From contig JAUNJL010000018.1 in the NCBI GenBank assembly GCA_030533315.1, forward strand, positions 1 to 39,117: a stretch of DNA of 39,117 nucleotides, written 5' to 3'. Every line of letters starts with the position of its first letter. Position 1 is the stretch's first letter. The stretch is from Eubacteriales bacterium (GTDB lineage Bacteria; Bacillota_A; Clostridia; Lachnospirales; Lachnospiraceae). The position numbers and the translations under genes were made by a program. The notes under the pieces are model-generated. The model had not been told where the DNA came from, did no database searches, and was given only the letters and a program-made list of their open reading frames with translations. This document shows, piece by piece, positions 1 through 8,679 of this stretch.

Positions 1-109
1 AGCTGGGAGCGCTCCCATCATTTTTTGTGGCCGTCGGAGCCAGCACCCGGTTTTGCCGGAGCTGCTTGCAGGAATAAATGCAAATTTTATAAAAAAATTG
101 AGAAAGATA

Positions 110-138
110 TTGACAAACCAGGATAACAGGTGTATCTT
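110..138 (+). promoter_or_regulatory. SigA-type promoter of the hrcA operon
   Basis: A perfect -35 box TTGACA (110-115) is followed after 17 bases by TATCTT (133-138). Transcription would start near 145, so the CIRCE operator just downstream lies in the initially transcribed region, the usual arrangement for HrcA repression. The preceding 109 bases hold no gene that I can support. Confidence 0.75.
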
Positions 139-151
139 AGGAACATAGATG

Positions 152-178
152 TTAGCACTCCATATGAATGAGTGCTAA
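152..178 (+). promoter_or_regulatory. CIRCE operator (HrcA binding site)
   Basis: The site is TTAGCACTC, nine spacer bases, then GAGTGCTAA: a perfect match to the CIRCE inverted repeat (TTAGCACTC-N9-GAGTGCTAA). HrcA binds CIRCE and represses class I heat-shock genes. The site lies just downstream of the promoter at 110-138 and upstream of hrcA, so the operon is autoregulated. It is the only CIRCE I found in the window. Confidence 0.97.
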
Positions 179-210
179 CAACAAGAAAGAAAGGAAAGGA
201 GCGGACCTTC

Positions 211-1251
211 ATGGAGGATGTATTAGATGAGCGCAAAAAGAAGATACTGACAGCAATCATCAAAACATATATGGAGACGGGAGAGCCGGTTGGTTCCAGA
301 ACCATCTCCAAGTATCCGGATTTGAACGTCAGCTCCGCTACCATCCGAAATGAGATGTCCGATCTTACGGACATGGGCTATATTGTACAGCCTCATACTT
401 CGGCGGGCAGGATTCCTTCAGACAAAGGCTATCGGTTCTATGTGGATGAGCTGACGAAGGAAAAAGAGTCAGAGATCGCAGAGATCCGGGATATGATGAT
501 CGAGAAGACTGACCGGATGGAAAAGGTGCTGAAGCAGGTGGCCAAGGTTCTTGCGGTGAATACCAACTATGCGACCATGATCACCGTACCCCAGTACAGC
601 GGGAGCCGGCTGAAATTCATTCAGCTTTCCCGGGTCAGTGAGCTGCAGCTGATCGCTGTGGTGGTCTGTGAGGGGAACGTGGTCCGAAACCAGATCATCA
701 CCCTTGAGGAGGAGATGGACGATCAGACCATCCTGAAGCTGAACCTGCTGCTGAATACCAATCTGAACGGCGTCCCCATCCAGGATATCAACCTGGGGAT
801 GATCGCAAGGCTGAAGGAGCAGGCGGGTATGCACAGCGGCGTGGTGGCCACGGTGCTGGATGCTGTTGCGGCTACCATCCACGTGGACGAGGAGGACATG
901 GAAGTGTACACCTCCGGGGCCACGAATATTTTCAAGTACCCGGAGCTGGCGGACAAGGCGAGGGCCAGCGAGCTGATCTCCACCTTCGAGGAGAAGAAGG
1001 AATTGGCGGAGATGGTTCGGGAGACCATGGCCGACTCGGAGAACACGGGCGTTCAGATTTACATTGGCGAGGAGGTTCCCATCCAGACCATGAAGGACTG
1101 CAGCGTGGTGACCGCCACCTACGAGCTGGGCAAGGGGATGCACGGCACCATCGGGATCATCGGACCCAAGCGCATGGATTATGAAAATGTTGTTGACAGC
1201 CTGAAGAAGCTGAAGCTTCAGCTGGACGAGACGATTAAGAATAAGACGTAG
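211..1251 (+). CDS. hrcA: Heat-inducible transcription repressor HrcA
   Basis: HrcA represses class I heat-shock operons by binding CIRCE; in the known model its activity depends on GroEL. The 346-residue protein has the N-terminal winged-helix region (KKILTAIIKTYMETGEPVGS, then a segment with SATIRNEMSDLTDMG) and the C-terminal GAF-like and dimerisation part ending in KKLKLQLDETI, which is normal family length. I chose the ATG at 211, with AAGGAG nine bases upstream. A longer frame starting with GTG at 172 lies inside the CIRCE operator and would add 13 unconserved residues. It is the first gene of hrcA-grpE-dnaK-dnaJ and is controlled by the perfect CIRCE just upstream. Confidence 0.97.
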   Translation: MEDVLDERKKKILTAIIKTYMETGEPVGSRTISKYPDLNVSSATIRNEMSDLTDMGYIVQPHTSAGRIPSDKGYRFYVDELTKEKESEIAEIRDMMIEKTDRMEKVLKQVAKVLAVNTNYATMITVPQYSGSRLKFIQLSRVSELQLIAVVVCEGNVVRNQIITLEEEMDDQTILKLNLLLNTNLNGVPIQDINLGMIARLKEQAGMHSGVVATVLDAVAATIHVDEEDMEVYTSGATNIFKYPELADKARASELISTFEEKKELAEMVRETMADSENTGVQIYIGEEVPIQTMKDCSVVTATYELGKGMHGTIGIIGPKRMDYENVVDSLKKLKLQLDETIKNKT

Positions 1252-1302
1252 CGGGCCAAGGGTGGTTCAGCTGCAGGATAATAGAGAAAGGCGGTAAGAA
1301 GC

Positions 1303-1953
1303 GTGTCAGAAGAAATGAAAAAGGAACCGGAAATGCAGGAGGAGACCGCAGACATTCCCGTTGACGAGGATGAGGCAGCGGAGGAGTCCGTAAGGGAGGA
1401 CGGAGAGTCCGGGACGGAGGCGGAAGAGCAGCCTCAGGAATCTCAGGAGGAGCCGGAGTCCCAGGAGGCCCCGAAGGCGACCGATGGAAAGGCGAAGACC
1501 TCCTTCTTTGGAAAAAAGAAAAAGGATAAATTCGAGCAGCAGATCGAGGAGCTGACAGACCGGCTGAAGCGGAGCATGGCAGAGTTTGACAACTTCCGTA
1601 AAAGGACGGAGAAGGAAAAGGCCAGCATGTACGTGATCGGCGCCAGGGACATCGTGGAGAAGATGCTTCCCGTGGTGGACAGCTTTGAGAGAGGTCTTGC
1701 GCAGGCACCCCAGGAGGATGCCTTTGCAGAGGGCATGAGGATGATCTACAAGCAGCTGATGACGGCCCTGGAAGAGGTGGGGGTAAAGCCCATTGAGGCC
1801 GTTGGAAAGCAGTTTGATCCGGATTTCCACAATGCGGTGATGCATGTGGAGGACGAGAACGCCGGTGAGAATGAAGTAGTGGAGGAGTTTCAGAAGGGCT
1901 ACACCTACAAGGACTTCGTGGTGCGCCACAGTATGGTAAAGGTGGCGAATTAG
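1303..1953 (+). CDS. grpE: Nucleotide exchange factor GrpE
   Basis: GrpE releases ADP from DnaK and resets its substrate cycle in the cytoplasm. The 216-residue protein has a long, very acidic, low-complexity N-terminus (about residues 1-65, rich in Glu, with repeated EESQE-like stretches), then a short Lys-rich segment. The conserved coiled-coil and beta-wing core follows, with AEFDNFRKRTEKEK and the C-terminal HNAVMHVEDENAGENEVVEE region typical of the family. Translation begins at a GTG; AAGGCGG lies upstream. It follows hrcA by 51 bases. The acidic N-terminal extension is longer than in Escherichia coli, but such tails are common in Gram-positive GrpE. Confidence 0.96.
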   Translation: MSEEMKKEPEMQEETADIPVDEDEAAEESVREDGESGTEAEEQPQESQEEPESQEAPKATDGKAKTSFFGKKKKDKFEQQIEELTDRLKRSMAEFDNFRKRTEKEKASMYVIGARDIVEKMLPVVDSFERGLAQAPQEDAFAEGMRMIYKQLMTALEEVGVKPIEAVGKQFDPDFHNAVMHVEDENAGENEVVEEFQKGYTYKDFVVRHSMVKVAN

Positions 1954-1996
1954 ACCCTTGGACCAAGACCGGGCCGGGGCAGAAGGATCGGGTCAG

Positions 1997-2024
1997 CGCC
2001 GTCCAGAAAGGACTGGGCGTTTTA
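1997..2024 (+). terminator. Hairpin with short U-run between grpE and dnaK (partial terminator or processing site)
   Basis: CGCCGTCC, the loop AGAAA and GGACTGGGCG form a stem with one bulged base, followed by TTTT and an A/T-rich stretch. It sits in the 142-base grpE-dnaK spacer. It looks like a weak intrinsic terminator or an mRNA-stabilising hairpin that would set the dnaK:grpE ratio. Function is inferred from the sequence only. Confidence 0.4.
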
Positions 2025-2095
2025 TATAGATGAAATGACAGAAACGATCAACAATGGATGCTTCCATAGAAATTGATAACAGGAGGAAAATGATC

Positions 2096-3967
2096 ATGGG
2101 TAAGATTATTGGTATTGACTTAGGTACTACAAACAGCTGCGTCGCCGTTATGGAGGGTGGCCAGCCTACCGTTATTGCAAATACAGAGGGTTCCAGGACC
2201 ACGCCGTCCGTGGTGGCCTTTACAAAGACCGGAGAGCGTCTCGTGGGTGAGCCTGCGAAGCGTCAGGCAGTTACCAATGCGGAGAAGACCATCTCTTCCA
2301 TTAAAAGGGAGATGGGCTCCGATTATCGGGTGACCATTGATGACAAGAAGTATTCTCCCCAGGAGATTTCCGCAATGATCCTTCAGAAGCTGAAAAAGGA
2401 TGCGGAGGGATATCTGGGAGAGGCCGTTACAGAGGCCGTGATCACCGTTCCCGCATACTTCAATGACGCACAGCGCCAGGCCACCAAGGATGCCGGAAAG
2501 ATCGCCGGACTTGACGTGAAGCGTATCATCAACGAGCCTACCGCAGCGGCTCTTGCCTATGGCCTTGACAATGAGAAAGAGCAGAAGATCATGGTGTACG
2601 ACCTGGGCGGCGGTACCTTCGACGTTTCCATTATTGAGATTGGCGATGGTGTGATCGAGGTTCTTTCCACGGCTGGAAACAACCGTCTGGGCGGCGATGA
2701 TTTTGACCAGAGGATCACGGACTACATGCTTGCTGAGTTCAAAAAGATGGAAGGCGTGGATCTGAGCGGGGATAAGATGGCTCTTCAGAGACTGAAGGAG
2801 GCAGCGGAGAAAGCAAAGAAGGAGCTTTCCTCCGCAACCACCACGAACATCAACCTTCCCTTCATCACGGCGACCTCAGAGGGACCGAAGCATTTTGACA
2901 TGAACCTGACAAGGGCAAAATTTGACGAGCTGACACATGACCTGGTGGAAAAGACGGCAGAGCCTGTGAAGCGGGCGCTTGCCGATGCCGGACTGAATGC
3001 GTCCGAGCTTGGCCAGGTGCTGCTGGTAGGCGGTTCCACCCGTGTTCCGGCCGTTCAGGATAAGGTGAGACAGCTGACAGGCAAGGAGCCCAGCAAGACT
3101 CTGAACCCGGACGAGTGCGTGGCTCTCGGAGCTTCCGTACAGGGCGGTAAGCTGGCTGGCGAGGCCGGAGCAGGGGACATCCTCCTTCTGGACGTGACGC
3201 CCCTTTCCCTCTCCATCGAGACCATGGGAGGCATTGCTACCCGCCTGATCGAGAGGAACACTACCATCCCCACCAAGAAGAGCCAGATCTTCTCCACAGC
3301 AGCTGACAACCAGACCGCCGTGGACATCAACGTGGTGCAGGGTGAGCGTCAGTTTGCAAGGGACAACAAGTCCTTAGGCCAGTTCCGTCTGGATGGTATC
3401 CCGCCAGCACGCCGGGGCGTTCCTCAGATCGAGGTTACCTTTGACATTGACGCAAACGGTATCGTAAACGTATCCGCCAAGGATCTGGGAACCGGAAAAG
3501 AGCAGCACATCACCATCACTGCAGGCTCCAACATGTCCGACGCCGAGATCGAGAAGGCTGTGAAGGAGGCCGCTGAGTTCGAGGCGCAGGACAAGAAGCG
3601 CAAGGAGGCCATTGATACAAAGAACAACGCAGATTCCATGGTATTCCAGGTGGAGAATGCCCTGAAGGAGGCCGGCGACAAGCTGGAGGCCGGTGATAAG
3701 GCGGCTGTGGAGTCAGACCTGAACGCATTGAAGGATCTTCTTGCAAAGGCCGAAGACCCAGAGGGGATGACGGATGCACAGGTTGGCGAGATCAAGGCTG
3801 CACAGGAGAAGATGATGGAAAGCGCCCAGAAGCTGTTCGCAAAGATGTATGAGGCGCAGAATCCCCAGGGCGGTCCTCAGGCCGGCCCGGATATGGGAGG
3901 AGCTTCCCAGGGTGGAAACGAGGCAGGCTACGACGACGTTGTGGACGCCGATTACAAGGAAGTATAA
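2096..3967 (+). CDS. dnaK: Molecular chaperone DnaK (Hsp70)
   Basis: DnaK is an ATP-dependent chaperone working with DnaJ and GrpE. The 623-residue protein has all Hsp70 hallmarks: phosphate-1 loop [10 protein letters not shown] near the N-terminus, phosphate-2 DLGGGTFD, adenosine motif [10 protein letters not shown], the inter-domain linker [10 protein letters not shown], the beta-sandwich substrate domain, a helical lid, and the acidic C-terminal end ([11 protein letters not shown]). I chose the ATG at 2096, which gives the conserved [10 protein letters not shown] start and has AGGAGG nine bases upstream. Upstream in-frame starts at 2054 and 2090 would add 14 or 2 unconserved residues. Length matches the Gram-positive form, which lacks a segment found in Gram-negative DnaK. 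Confidence 0.98.
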   Translation: MGKIIGIDLGTTNSCVAVMEGGQPTVIANTEGSRTTPSVVAFTKTGERLVGEPAKRQAVTNAEKTISSIKREMGSDYRVTIDDKKYSPQEISAMILQKLKKDAEGYLGEAVTEAVITVPAYFNDAQRQATKDAGKIAGLDVKRIINEPTAAALAYGLDNEKEQKIMVYDLGGGTFDVSIIEIGDGVIEVLSTAGNNRLGGDDFDQRITDYMLAEFKKMEGVDLSGDKMALQRLKEAAEKAKKELSSATTTNINLPFITATSEGPKHFDMNLTRAKFDELTHDLVEKTAEPVKRALADAGLNASELGQVLLVGGSTRVPAVQDKVRQLTGKEPSKTLNPDECVALGASVQGGKLAGEAGAGDILLLDVTPLSLSIETMGGIATRLIERNTTIPTKKSQIFSTAADNQTAVDINVVQGERQFARDNKSLGQFRLDGIPPARRGVPQIEVTFDIDANGIVNVSAKDLGTGKEQHITITAGSNMSDAEIEKAVKEAAEFEAQDKKRKEAIDTKNNADSMVFQVENALKEAGDKLEAGDKAAVESDLNALKDLLAKAEDPEGMTDAQVGEIKAAQEKMMESAQKLFAKMYEAQNPQGGPQAGPDMGGASQGGNEAGYDDVVDADYKEV

Positions 3968-4276
3968 ATCAATCTCAATCAAAGAAGCAGTTGCGACCGA
4001 TGACGGCGGGGAGGGTCTCTTCGGGCAGCGGGTCAGGTGTCTGTGCAGCATGGATGCCTGGCGGCCGCCGCAGGGATCCATCTCCCGCATCCGGCAGGCT
4101 TGATGTCCTTTGCCGGAGGCGGGGGCCTGACCAGGAGCGCTGGAAGGAGAGTCTTTCAGCACTTTGGGAAGGGGCAGAGGCCGTAACGATCGAAATGACG
4201 TATTGCGCCCGGCCCGAAAGGACCGGGCAATGCGGATTGTTCACATAAACATACAAAGAGTTAGGAAAAGAGGATC
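3968..4276 (+). other. dnaK-dnaJ intergenic region (309 bp) with one GC-rich hairpin
   Basis: No convincing gene lies here; short open frames exist but lack family resemblance or a good ribosome site. Near its 3' end is a hairpin at 4207-4228, GCCCGGCCC-GAAA-GGACCGGGC (one mismatch, GNRA-type loop). It has no U-run, so it is more likely an mRNA stability or processing element than a terminator. dnaJ is probably co-transcribed with dnaK through this spacer; I see no clear promoter in it. Confidence 0.5.
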
Positions 4277-5449
4277 ATGGCTGATAAAAGAGATTACTAT
4301 GAAGTCCTGGGAGTGGACAGAAATGCGGATGATGCGACCCTGAAAAAGGCTTACCGGCAGCTGGCCAAAAAGTATCATCCGGATGTGAATCCGGGAGACC
4401 AGGAGGCAGAGAAAAAGTTTAAGGAGGCCACGGAGGCATACGGCGTATTAAGTGACCCGGACAAGAGGAGGCAGTACGATCAGTTTGGTCATGCGGCCTT
4501 TGAAAACGGGGGAGGAGCCGGTGGCTTTGGCGGCTTTGACTTCTCCGGCAGTATGGACATGGGTGATATTTTCGGAGATCTGTTCGGGGATCTTTTTGGA
4601 GGCGGCGGGCGGAGACGTCCCAACAATGGACCCTCCAAGGGGGCCAGTCTTCGGGCCAGGATCAACATTACCTTTGAGGAGGCCGTTTTCGGATGCGAAA
4701 AGGAGCTGGAGATCACCTTGAAGGATGAGTGCACCTCCTGCCACGGCACGGGGGCGAAGCCGGGAACCTCTCCCGTGACCTGTCCAAAGTGTAACGGAGA
4801 GGGACAGGTGGTGTACACGCAGCAGTCTCTCTTTGGCATGGTGCGCAACGTTCAGACCTGTCCCGAGTGTAATGGTACCGGAAAGATCATCAAGGACAAA
4901 TGTCCGGACTGCAGGGGCACCGGCTACACCTCCAGCCGCAAGAAGATCTCCGTCACGGTACCAGCCGGTATTGACAACGGACAGAGCATCCGCATTCGGG
5001 ACAAGGGGGAGCCAGGCCTGAATGGAGGACCCAGGGGGGATCTCCTTGTGGAGGTGAATGTTGCCCGACATCCGATTTTCCAGAGACAGGATACCAATAT
5101 TTATTCCACGGCGCCCATCACCTATGCACAGGCAGCTCTGGGAGGAGACGTACAGATCAACACGGTGGATGGGATGATCTCCTACGAGATCAAGCCCGGC
5201 ACCCAGACGGACACCCGTATTCGCTTGAAAGGGAAGGGTGTGCCCTCCCTTCGGAATAAAGCCGTCCGGGGCGATCATTTTGTCACCCTGGTGGTCCAGG
5301 TTCCCACGAACCTTAATGAGGAGGCAAAGGAGGCTCTCCGCCGCTTCGACGAGGCCTGCGGCAATCGTCCTTCCTCATCCAAGCCCGAGTCTGGTGAGAA
5401 GCCGAAGAAGAAGAGTTTTATGGATAAGATCAAGGAAAGCCTGGAATAG
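4277..5449 (+). CDS. dnaJ: Co-chaperone DnaJ (Hsp40)
   Basis: DnaJ delivers substrates to DnaK and stimulates its ATPase. The 390-residue protein has domains in canonical order. The J domain (residues 1-70) carries HPD at 34-36. A Gly/Phe-rich linker covers about 72-115. Four CxxCxGxG zinc-binding repeats lie at about 145-212 ([32 protein letters not shown]). The C-terminal substrate-binding beta domains follow, with a Lys-rich tail. It is full length with nothing unusual. The start ATG is preceded by an AAGAGGA-type ribosome site. It is the last gene of the CIRCE operon; a strong terminator follows at 5560. Confidence 0.98.
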   Translation: MADKRDYYEVLGVDRNADDATLKKAYRQLAKKYHPDVNPGDQEAEKKFKEATEAYGVLSDPDKRRQYDQFGHAAFENGGGAGGFGGFDFSGSMDMGDIFGDLFGDLFGGGGRRRPNNGPSKGASLRARINITFEEAVFGCEKELEITLKDECTSCHGTGAKPGTSPVTCPKCNGEGQVVYTQQSLFGMVRNVQTCPECNGTGKIIKDKCPDCRGTGYTSSRKKISVTVPAGIDNGQSIRIRDKGEPGLNGGPRGDLLVEVNVARHPIFQRQDTNIYSTAPITYAQAALGGDVQINTVDGMISYEIKPGTQTDTRIRLKGKGVPSLRNKAVRGDHFVTLVVQVPTNLNEEAKEALRRFDEACGNRPSSSKPESGEKPKKKSFMDKIKESLE

Positions 5450-5559
5450 TCAGAGCTCCCGGCGAGTCCGGGCGCTGGCTGCATGATCCCAAAAGGGGAT
5501 GAGGGCGGGGGAGGATCCCGCCGCCCCGGAGGGCTTTTGAGGATTTTTACAGGCAGCAG

Positions 5560-5596
5560 AAAAAAGAAAAGAGGAAATCCCTCTTTTCTTTTTTTT
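5560..5596 (+). terminator. Strong intrinsic terminator after dnaJ
   Basis: A perfect 13-bp stem (AAAAGAAAAGAGG at 5562-5574, five-base loop, CCTCTTTTCTTTT at 5580-5592) runs straight into further T residues. It closes the hrcA-grpE-dnaK-dnaJ operon. The stem is A-rich on its left side, so it could act in both directions. Confidence 0.85.
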
Positions 5597-5612
5597 CGGA
5601 GTATTGTATGAT
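5584..5612 (+). promoter_or_regulatory. Possible weak promoter for prmA
   Basis: TATGAT (5607-5612) lies 17 bases downstream of TTTTCT (5584-5589), which is inside the 3' arm of the dnaJ terminator. The -10 box is good and the -35 poor. It is proposed because prmA needs its own start after a strong terminator. Confidence 0.3.
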
Positions 5613-5660
5613 AAAAAATAGTGCCTGTGGAAAGTCATGGCAGATTGGAGTGAGAAGCTT

Positions 5661-6614
5661 ATGAGATGGAATCGTTTTACCATTAAAACAAAAACAGAGG
5701 CAGAGGACGTGATCATTTCCGCATTGGCGGATATTGGGATCGAGGGGGTGGAGATCCAGGACAAACAGCCCCTGACGGATGAGGATAAGGCCCAGATGTT
5801 CGTGGACATCATGCCGGAGGGGCCGGAGGATGATGGTATCGCCTACCTGAATTTTTATCTGGAGGAGGATGCGGACAAGGAGGAGATCCTGAAAAATGTC
5901 CGTCAGGTCCTTCTGGAGGTGAGGAGCTACCAGGATATCGGGGAGGGCTCCATAGAGGAATCCCAGACCGAGGACAAGGACTGGATCAATAATTGGAAAG
6001 AGTATTTTCACCAGTTTTATGTGGACGACATCCTGATCGTGCCTTCCTGGGAGGAGGTAAAGGAGGAGGACCGGGACAAGATGATCCTCCATATTGACCC
6101 GGGCACGGCCTTTGGGACCGGTATGCACGAAACGACCCAGCTGGTGCTCCGCCAGCTGAAAAAATATGTGAGAGAGGACACCTGCCTGCTGGACGTGGGG
6201 ACCGGAAGCGGTATCCTTGGGATTGCCGCCCTGAAGCTGGGCGCAAAGCATGTGGTGGGAACGGATCTGGATCCCTGTGCGGTCCCGGCAGTGGCGGATA
6301 ACAAAGAGGCCAACGGGATCGCCCACGAGGATTTTGATATGCTGATCGGAAACATCATCGACGATGCCCAGGTGCAGGAGCAGGTGGGATTTGAAAAGTA
6401 CGACATCGTGACGGCGAACATCCTGGCGGACGTCCTTGTCCTGCTGACGCCGGTGATCGTGCGCCAGATGAAACGGGGAGCCTATTACATCACCTCCGGT
6501 ATCCTGGACGTGAAGGAGGAGGACGTGGTGAAGGCGGTAAAGGATGCGGGGCTGACTTTGGTGGAGGTGACGAGCCAGGGTGAGTGGGTGTCCGTGACTG
6601 CTAGAAAGGAATAA
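5661..6614 (+). CDS. prmA: Ribosomal protein L11 methyltransferase PrmA
   Basis: PrmA is an S-adenosylmethionine-dependent enzyme that trimethylates ribosomal protein L11. The protein of about 317 residues has an N-terminal L11-recognition domain and a class I methyltransferase domain. The latter shows motif I LLDVGTGSGILGIAALKLGA, the acidic residues of VVGTDLDP, and the post-I NILADVL segment. The aligned start is MRWNRFTIKTKTEAED, so I place it at the ATG at 5661; an in-frame ATG at 5637 would add eight residues and cannot be excluded. rsmE follows after three bases, and prmA-rsmE is a recurrent pair in Firmicutes. Confidence 0.95.
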   Translation: MRWNRFTIKTKTEAEDVIISALADIGIEGVEIQDKQPLTDEDKAQMFVDIMPEGPEDDGIAYLNFYLEEDADKEEILKNVRQVLLEVRSYQDIGEGSIEESQTEDKDWINNWKEYFHQFYVDDILIVPSWEEVKEEDRDKMILHIDPGTAFGTGMHETTQLVLRQLKKYVREDTCLLDVGTGSGILGIAALKLGAKHVVGTDLDPCAVPAVADNKEANGIAHEDFDMLIGNIIDDAQVQEQVGFEKYDIVTANILADVLVLLTPVIVRQMKRGAYYITSGILDVKEEDVVKAVKDAGLTLVEVTSQGEWVSVTARKE

Positions 6615-6617
6615 GCC

Positions 6618-7379
6618 ATGCAGCGTTTTTTTGCACAGCCCCATGAGATCCTTCTGGAAAGAGGAGAGATCCACATCGGCGGCGGGGATGTGAACCACAT
6701 GAAGAACGTCCTCCGTATGAAAAAGGGAGATGAGGTCTGGATCAGCGGTGGGGGGAATCAGGAGTATCGCTGCACCCTTCTGGGATTTGAACGGGAGGAG
6801 GCCCTTCTGCAGATCCAGGAAGCCAGAAAGGCGGATTATGAGCTGAAAAGCAGGATCTATCTATTCCAGGGGCTTCCCAAGGGAGACAAGATGGAGCTGA
6901 TTATCCAAAAGGCTGTGGAGCTGGGAGCCTACGCCATCGTCCCTGTGGAGACAAAGCGGTGCGTGGTGAGGCTGGACCCTAAAAAGAGTGAAAAAAAGGC
7001 TGCCCGGTGGCAGCAGATTTCGGAGAGTGCGGCAAAGCAGTCCAAACGGATGCTGGTACCCCAAGTATTTCCGGTCATGACCTACCAAAAGGCCCTGGCC
7101 ATGGCGGGGGATTTGGACCTGCTTTTGATCCCCTACGAAAATGCGGAAGGGATGCAAAGGACAAGAGCGCTTTTGGAGTCCGTCCATCCGGGACAGAGTG
7201 TGGGAATTTTTATTGGCCCGGAGGGAGGCTTCGAGGAAGCGGAGGTGGAGCTGGCCAGGGAGGCAGGCGCAAAGGCGGTGACCCTGGGAAAGCGAATCCT
7301 GCGCACGGAGACGGCTGGTCTGGCCGTTCTCTCGGCTCTCATGCTTTTGCTGGAGGCGGCTGCAGAGGAGGGGGCTTAG
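6618..7379 (+). CDS. rsmE: 16S rRNA (uracil-1498-N3)-methyltransferase RsmE
   Basis: RsmE methylates N3 of U1498 of 16S rRNA in the 30S subunit and belongs to the SPOUT (knotted) methyltransferases. The 253-residue protein has an N-terminal PUA-like part (MQRFFAQPHEILLERGEI) and the C-terminal SPOUT signature: GIFIGPEGGFEEAEVELA, then LGKRILRTETAGLAVLSAL, the residues that form the knot and SAM site. AAAGGA lies upstream of the ATG. It is tightly linked to prmA, so the two are very probably co-transcribed. Confidence 0.96.
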   Translation: MQRFFAQPHEILLERGEIHIGGGDVNHMKNVLRMKKGDEVWISGGGNQEYRCTLLGFEREEALLQIQEARKADYELKSRIYLFQGLPKGDKMELIIQKAVELGAYAIVPVETKRCVVRLDPKKSEKKAARWQQISESAAKQSKRMLVPQVFPVMTYQKALAMAGDLDLLLIPYENAEGMQRTRALLESVHPGQSVGIFIGPEGGFEEAEVELAREAGAKAVTLGKRILRTETAGLAVLSALMLLLEAAAEEGA

Positions 7380-7427
7380 GAGCCGCCGTGAAAGGGCAAA
7401 GCCGACGGAGCTTGGAAAGGGGAAAAC

Positions 7428-8582
7428 ATGGAAGCATATTTTGATAATTCGGCCACTACCAGATGTTACCCGGAGGTGGCGGAGCTGGTATACAAGCTTA
7501 TGGTGGAGGATTATGGAAATCCATCCGCCATGCATCAAAAGGGCGTGGAGGCCGAGCGGTACGTGAAGGAGGCGGCCAGCCGCCTGGCCAGGATCATGAA
7601 GGTCCAGGAGAAGGAGATCCTCTTTACCTCCGGCGGTACGGAGTCCAACAACCTTGCCCTTTTTGGAGGTGTTCAGGCAAACAGAAGGTCTGGAAACCAC
7701 ATCATTACCACGGCGGTGGAGCACCCGGCGGTGGAACAGCCCGTTTTGCGTCTGAAGGAGATGGGCTGCCAGGTGACGGTTCTTCCCGTGGACGAAAGGG
7801 GCGTGGTAAAGCTTTCCGCCCTTGAGGATGCCTTGGGGGAGGACACCATCCTGGTTTCGGTCATGTACGTAAACAATGAGGTGGGGGCCGTCATGCCCGT
7901 GGAGGAGATCGGAAGGCTGATCCGCAAAAAAAGCCCGAAGGCGCTGTTTCACGTGGATGCCATTCAGGCCTTTGGGAAATACCGGATCCTTCCAAAGAGG
8001 CTGGGGATCGATCTTCTGTCCGTCAGCAGCCATAAGATCCACGGGCCAAAGGGAGTTGGATTTTTGTATATCGACAGCCGGGCAAAGGTTGCTCCCCAGA
8101 TCCTGGGAGGAGGTCAGCAGGGGGGGATGCGCTCCGGCACGGACAATGTTCCCGGGATTGCGGGGCTTGGTTTGGCGGCAGAGCTGGCCTATGAATGCCT
8201 GGACGGCAATGTGGAGCATATGTACCAGCTGAAGGAGCGGCTGGCGGAAGGGCTTTCTGGTCTGGAGGGCGTGACGGTCAACGGAATGGCCCTGAGGGAG
8301 GGAGCGCCCCATATCCTGAGCGCCAGTTTTCAGGGAGTCCGAAGCGAGGTGCTCCTTCATGCTCTGGAGGAGCGAGGGATCTATGTGTCTGCGGGGAGCG
8401 CCTGCTCCAGCCACAAGAGGAGGGCCAGCAGGACCTTGTCGGCCATGGGAATGGCGAAGGAGCAGATGGAAAGCACGGTGCGCTTCAGCTTTTCCAGGGA
8501 AAACACTGCCGAGGAGGTGGACTGCTGCCTGGAGGTTTTGAAGGAGCTGCTTCCCATGCTGCGCAGATACGCCAGACGGTAG
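7428..8582 (+). CDS. Cysteine desulfurase (NifS/IscS family, likely the ThiI sulfur donor)
   Basis: This is a PLP-dependent enzyme that takes sulfur from L-cysteine as a protein persulfide. The 384-residue protein shows the substrate and PLP region FTSGGTESNNLAL and TTAVEHPAV, an HVDAIQAFGK segment, the PLP lysine in SVSSHKIHGPKG, and the catalytic cysteine in YVSAGSACSSHKRR. thiI is the next gene. In Bacillus subtilis an equivalent neighbour (NifZ) passes sulfur to a rhodanese-less ThiI for 4-thiouridine in tRNA; I infer the same role here. No IscU-type scaffold lies next to it, which favours a dedicated tRNA-thiolation enzyme over general Fe-S assembly. Confidence 0.94.
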   Translation: MEAYFDNSATTRCYPEVAELVYKLMVEDYGNPSAMHQKGVEAERYVKEAASRLARIMKVQEKEILFTSGGTESNNLALFGGVQANRRSGNHIITTAVEHPAVEQPVLRLKEMGCQVTVLPVDERGVVKLSALEDALGEDTILVSVMYVNNEVGAVMPVEEIGRLIRKKSPKALFHVDAIQAFGKYRILPKRLGIDLLSVSSHKIHGPKGVGFLYIDSRAKVAPQILGGGQQGGMRSGTDNVPGIAGLGLAAELAYECLDGNVEHMYQLKERLAEGLSGLEGVTVNGMALREGAPHILSASFQGVRSEVLLHALEERGIYVSAGSACSSHKRRASRTLSAMGMAKEQMESTVRFSFSRENTAEEVDCCLEVLKELLPMLRRYARR

Positions 8583-8631
8583 CTTCGTCTTGTAGGAATA
8601 GGAATAGAGAGTAATAAAGGAGAAACACGCA

Positions 8632-8679
8632 GTGTACCAGGATGCCCAAAAACCGTGGGCAATAAAGGAGAAACTATGA
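8632..8679 (+). CDS. Possible 15-codon leader peptide overlapping the thiI start
   Basis: A GTG at 8632 has AAAGGAG nine bases upstream and opens a 15-residue frame (MYQDAQKPWAIKEKL). Its TGA overlaps the thiI ATG as ATGA. Its ribosome-site segment AATAAAGGAGAAAC (8613-8626) is repeated exactly at 8661-8674, where it serves thiI. A hairpin (TGCCCA/TGGGCA, about 8643-8661) lies inside the frame, directly before the thiI ribosome site. This could be a translational-coupling leader or just the trace of a small duplication; no family is recognised. Confidence 0.3.
   Translation: MYQDAQKPWAIKEKL

Noticed and set aside
1..109. Possible 3' end of an upstream gene and a GGGAGCGCTCCC palindrome followed by TTTTTT
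   Set aside because: Several frames are open at the window edge and none shows family resemblance. The palindrome has no room for a good loop, so I annotate neither a gene end nor a terminator.
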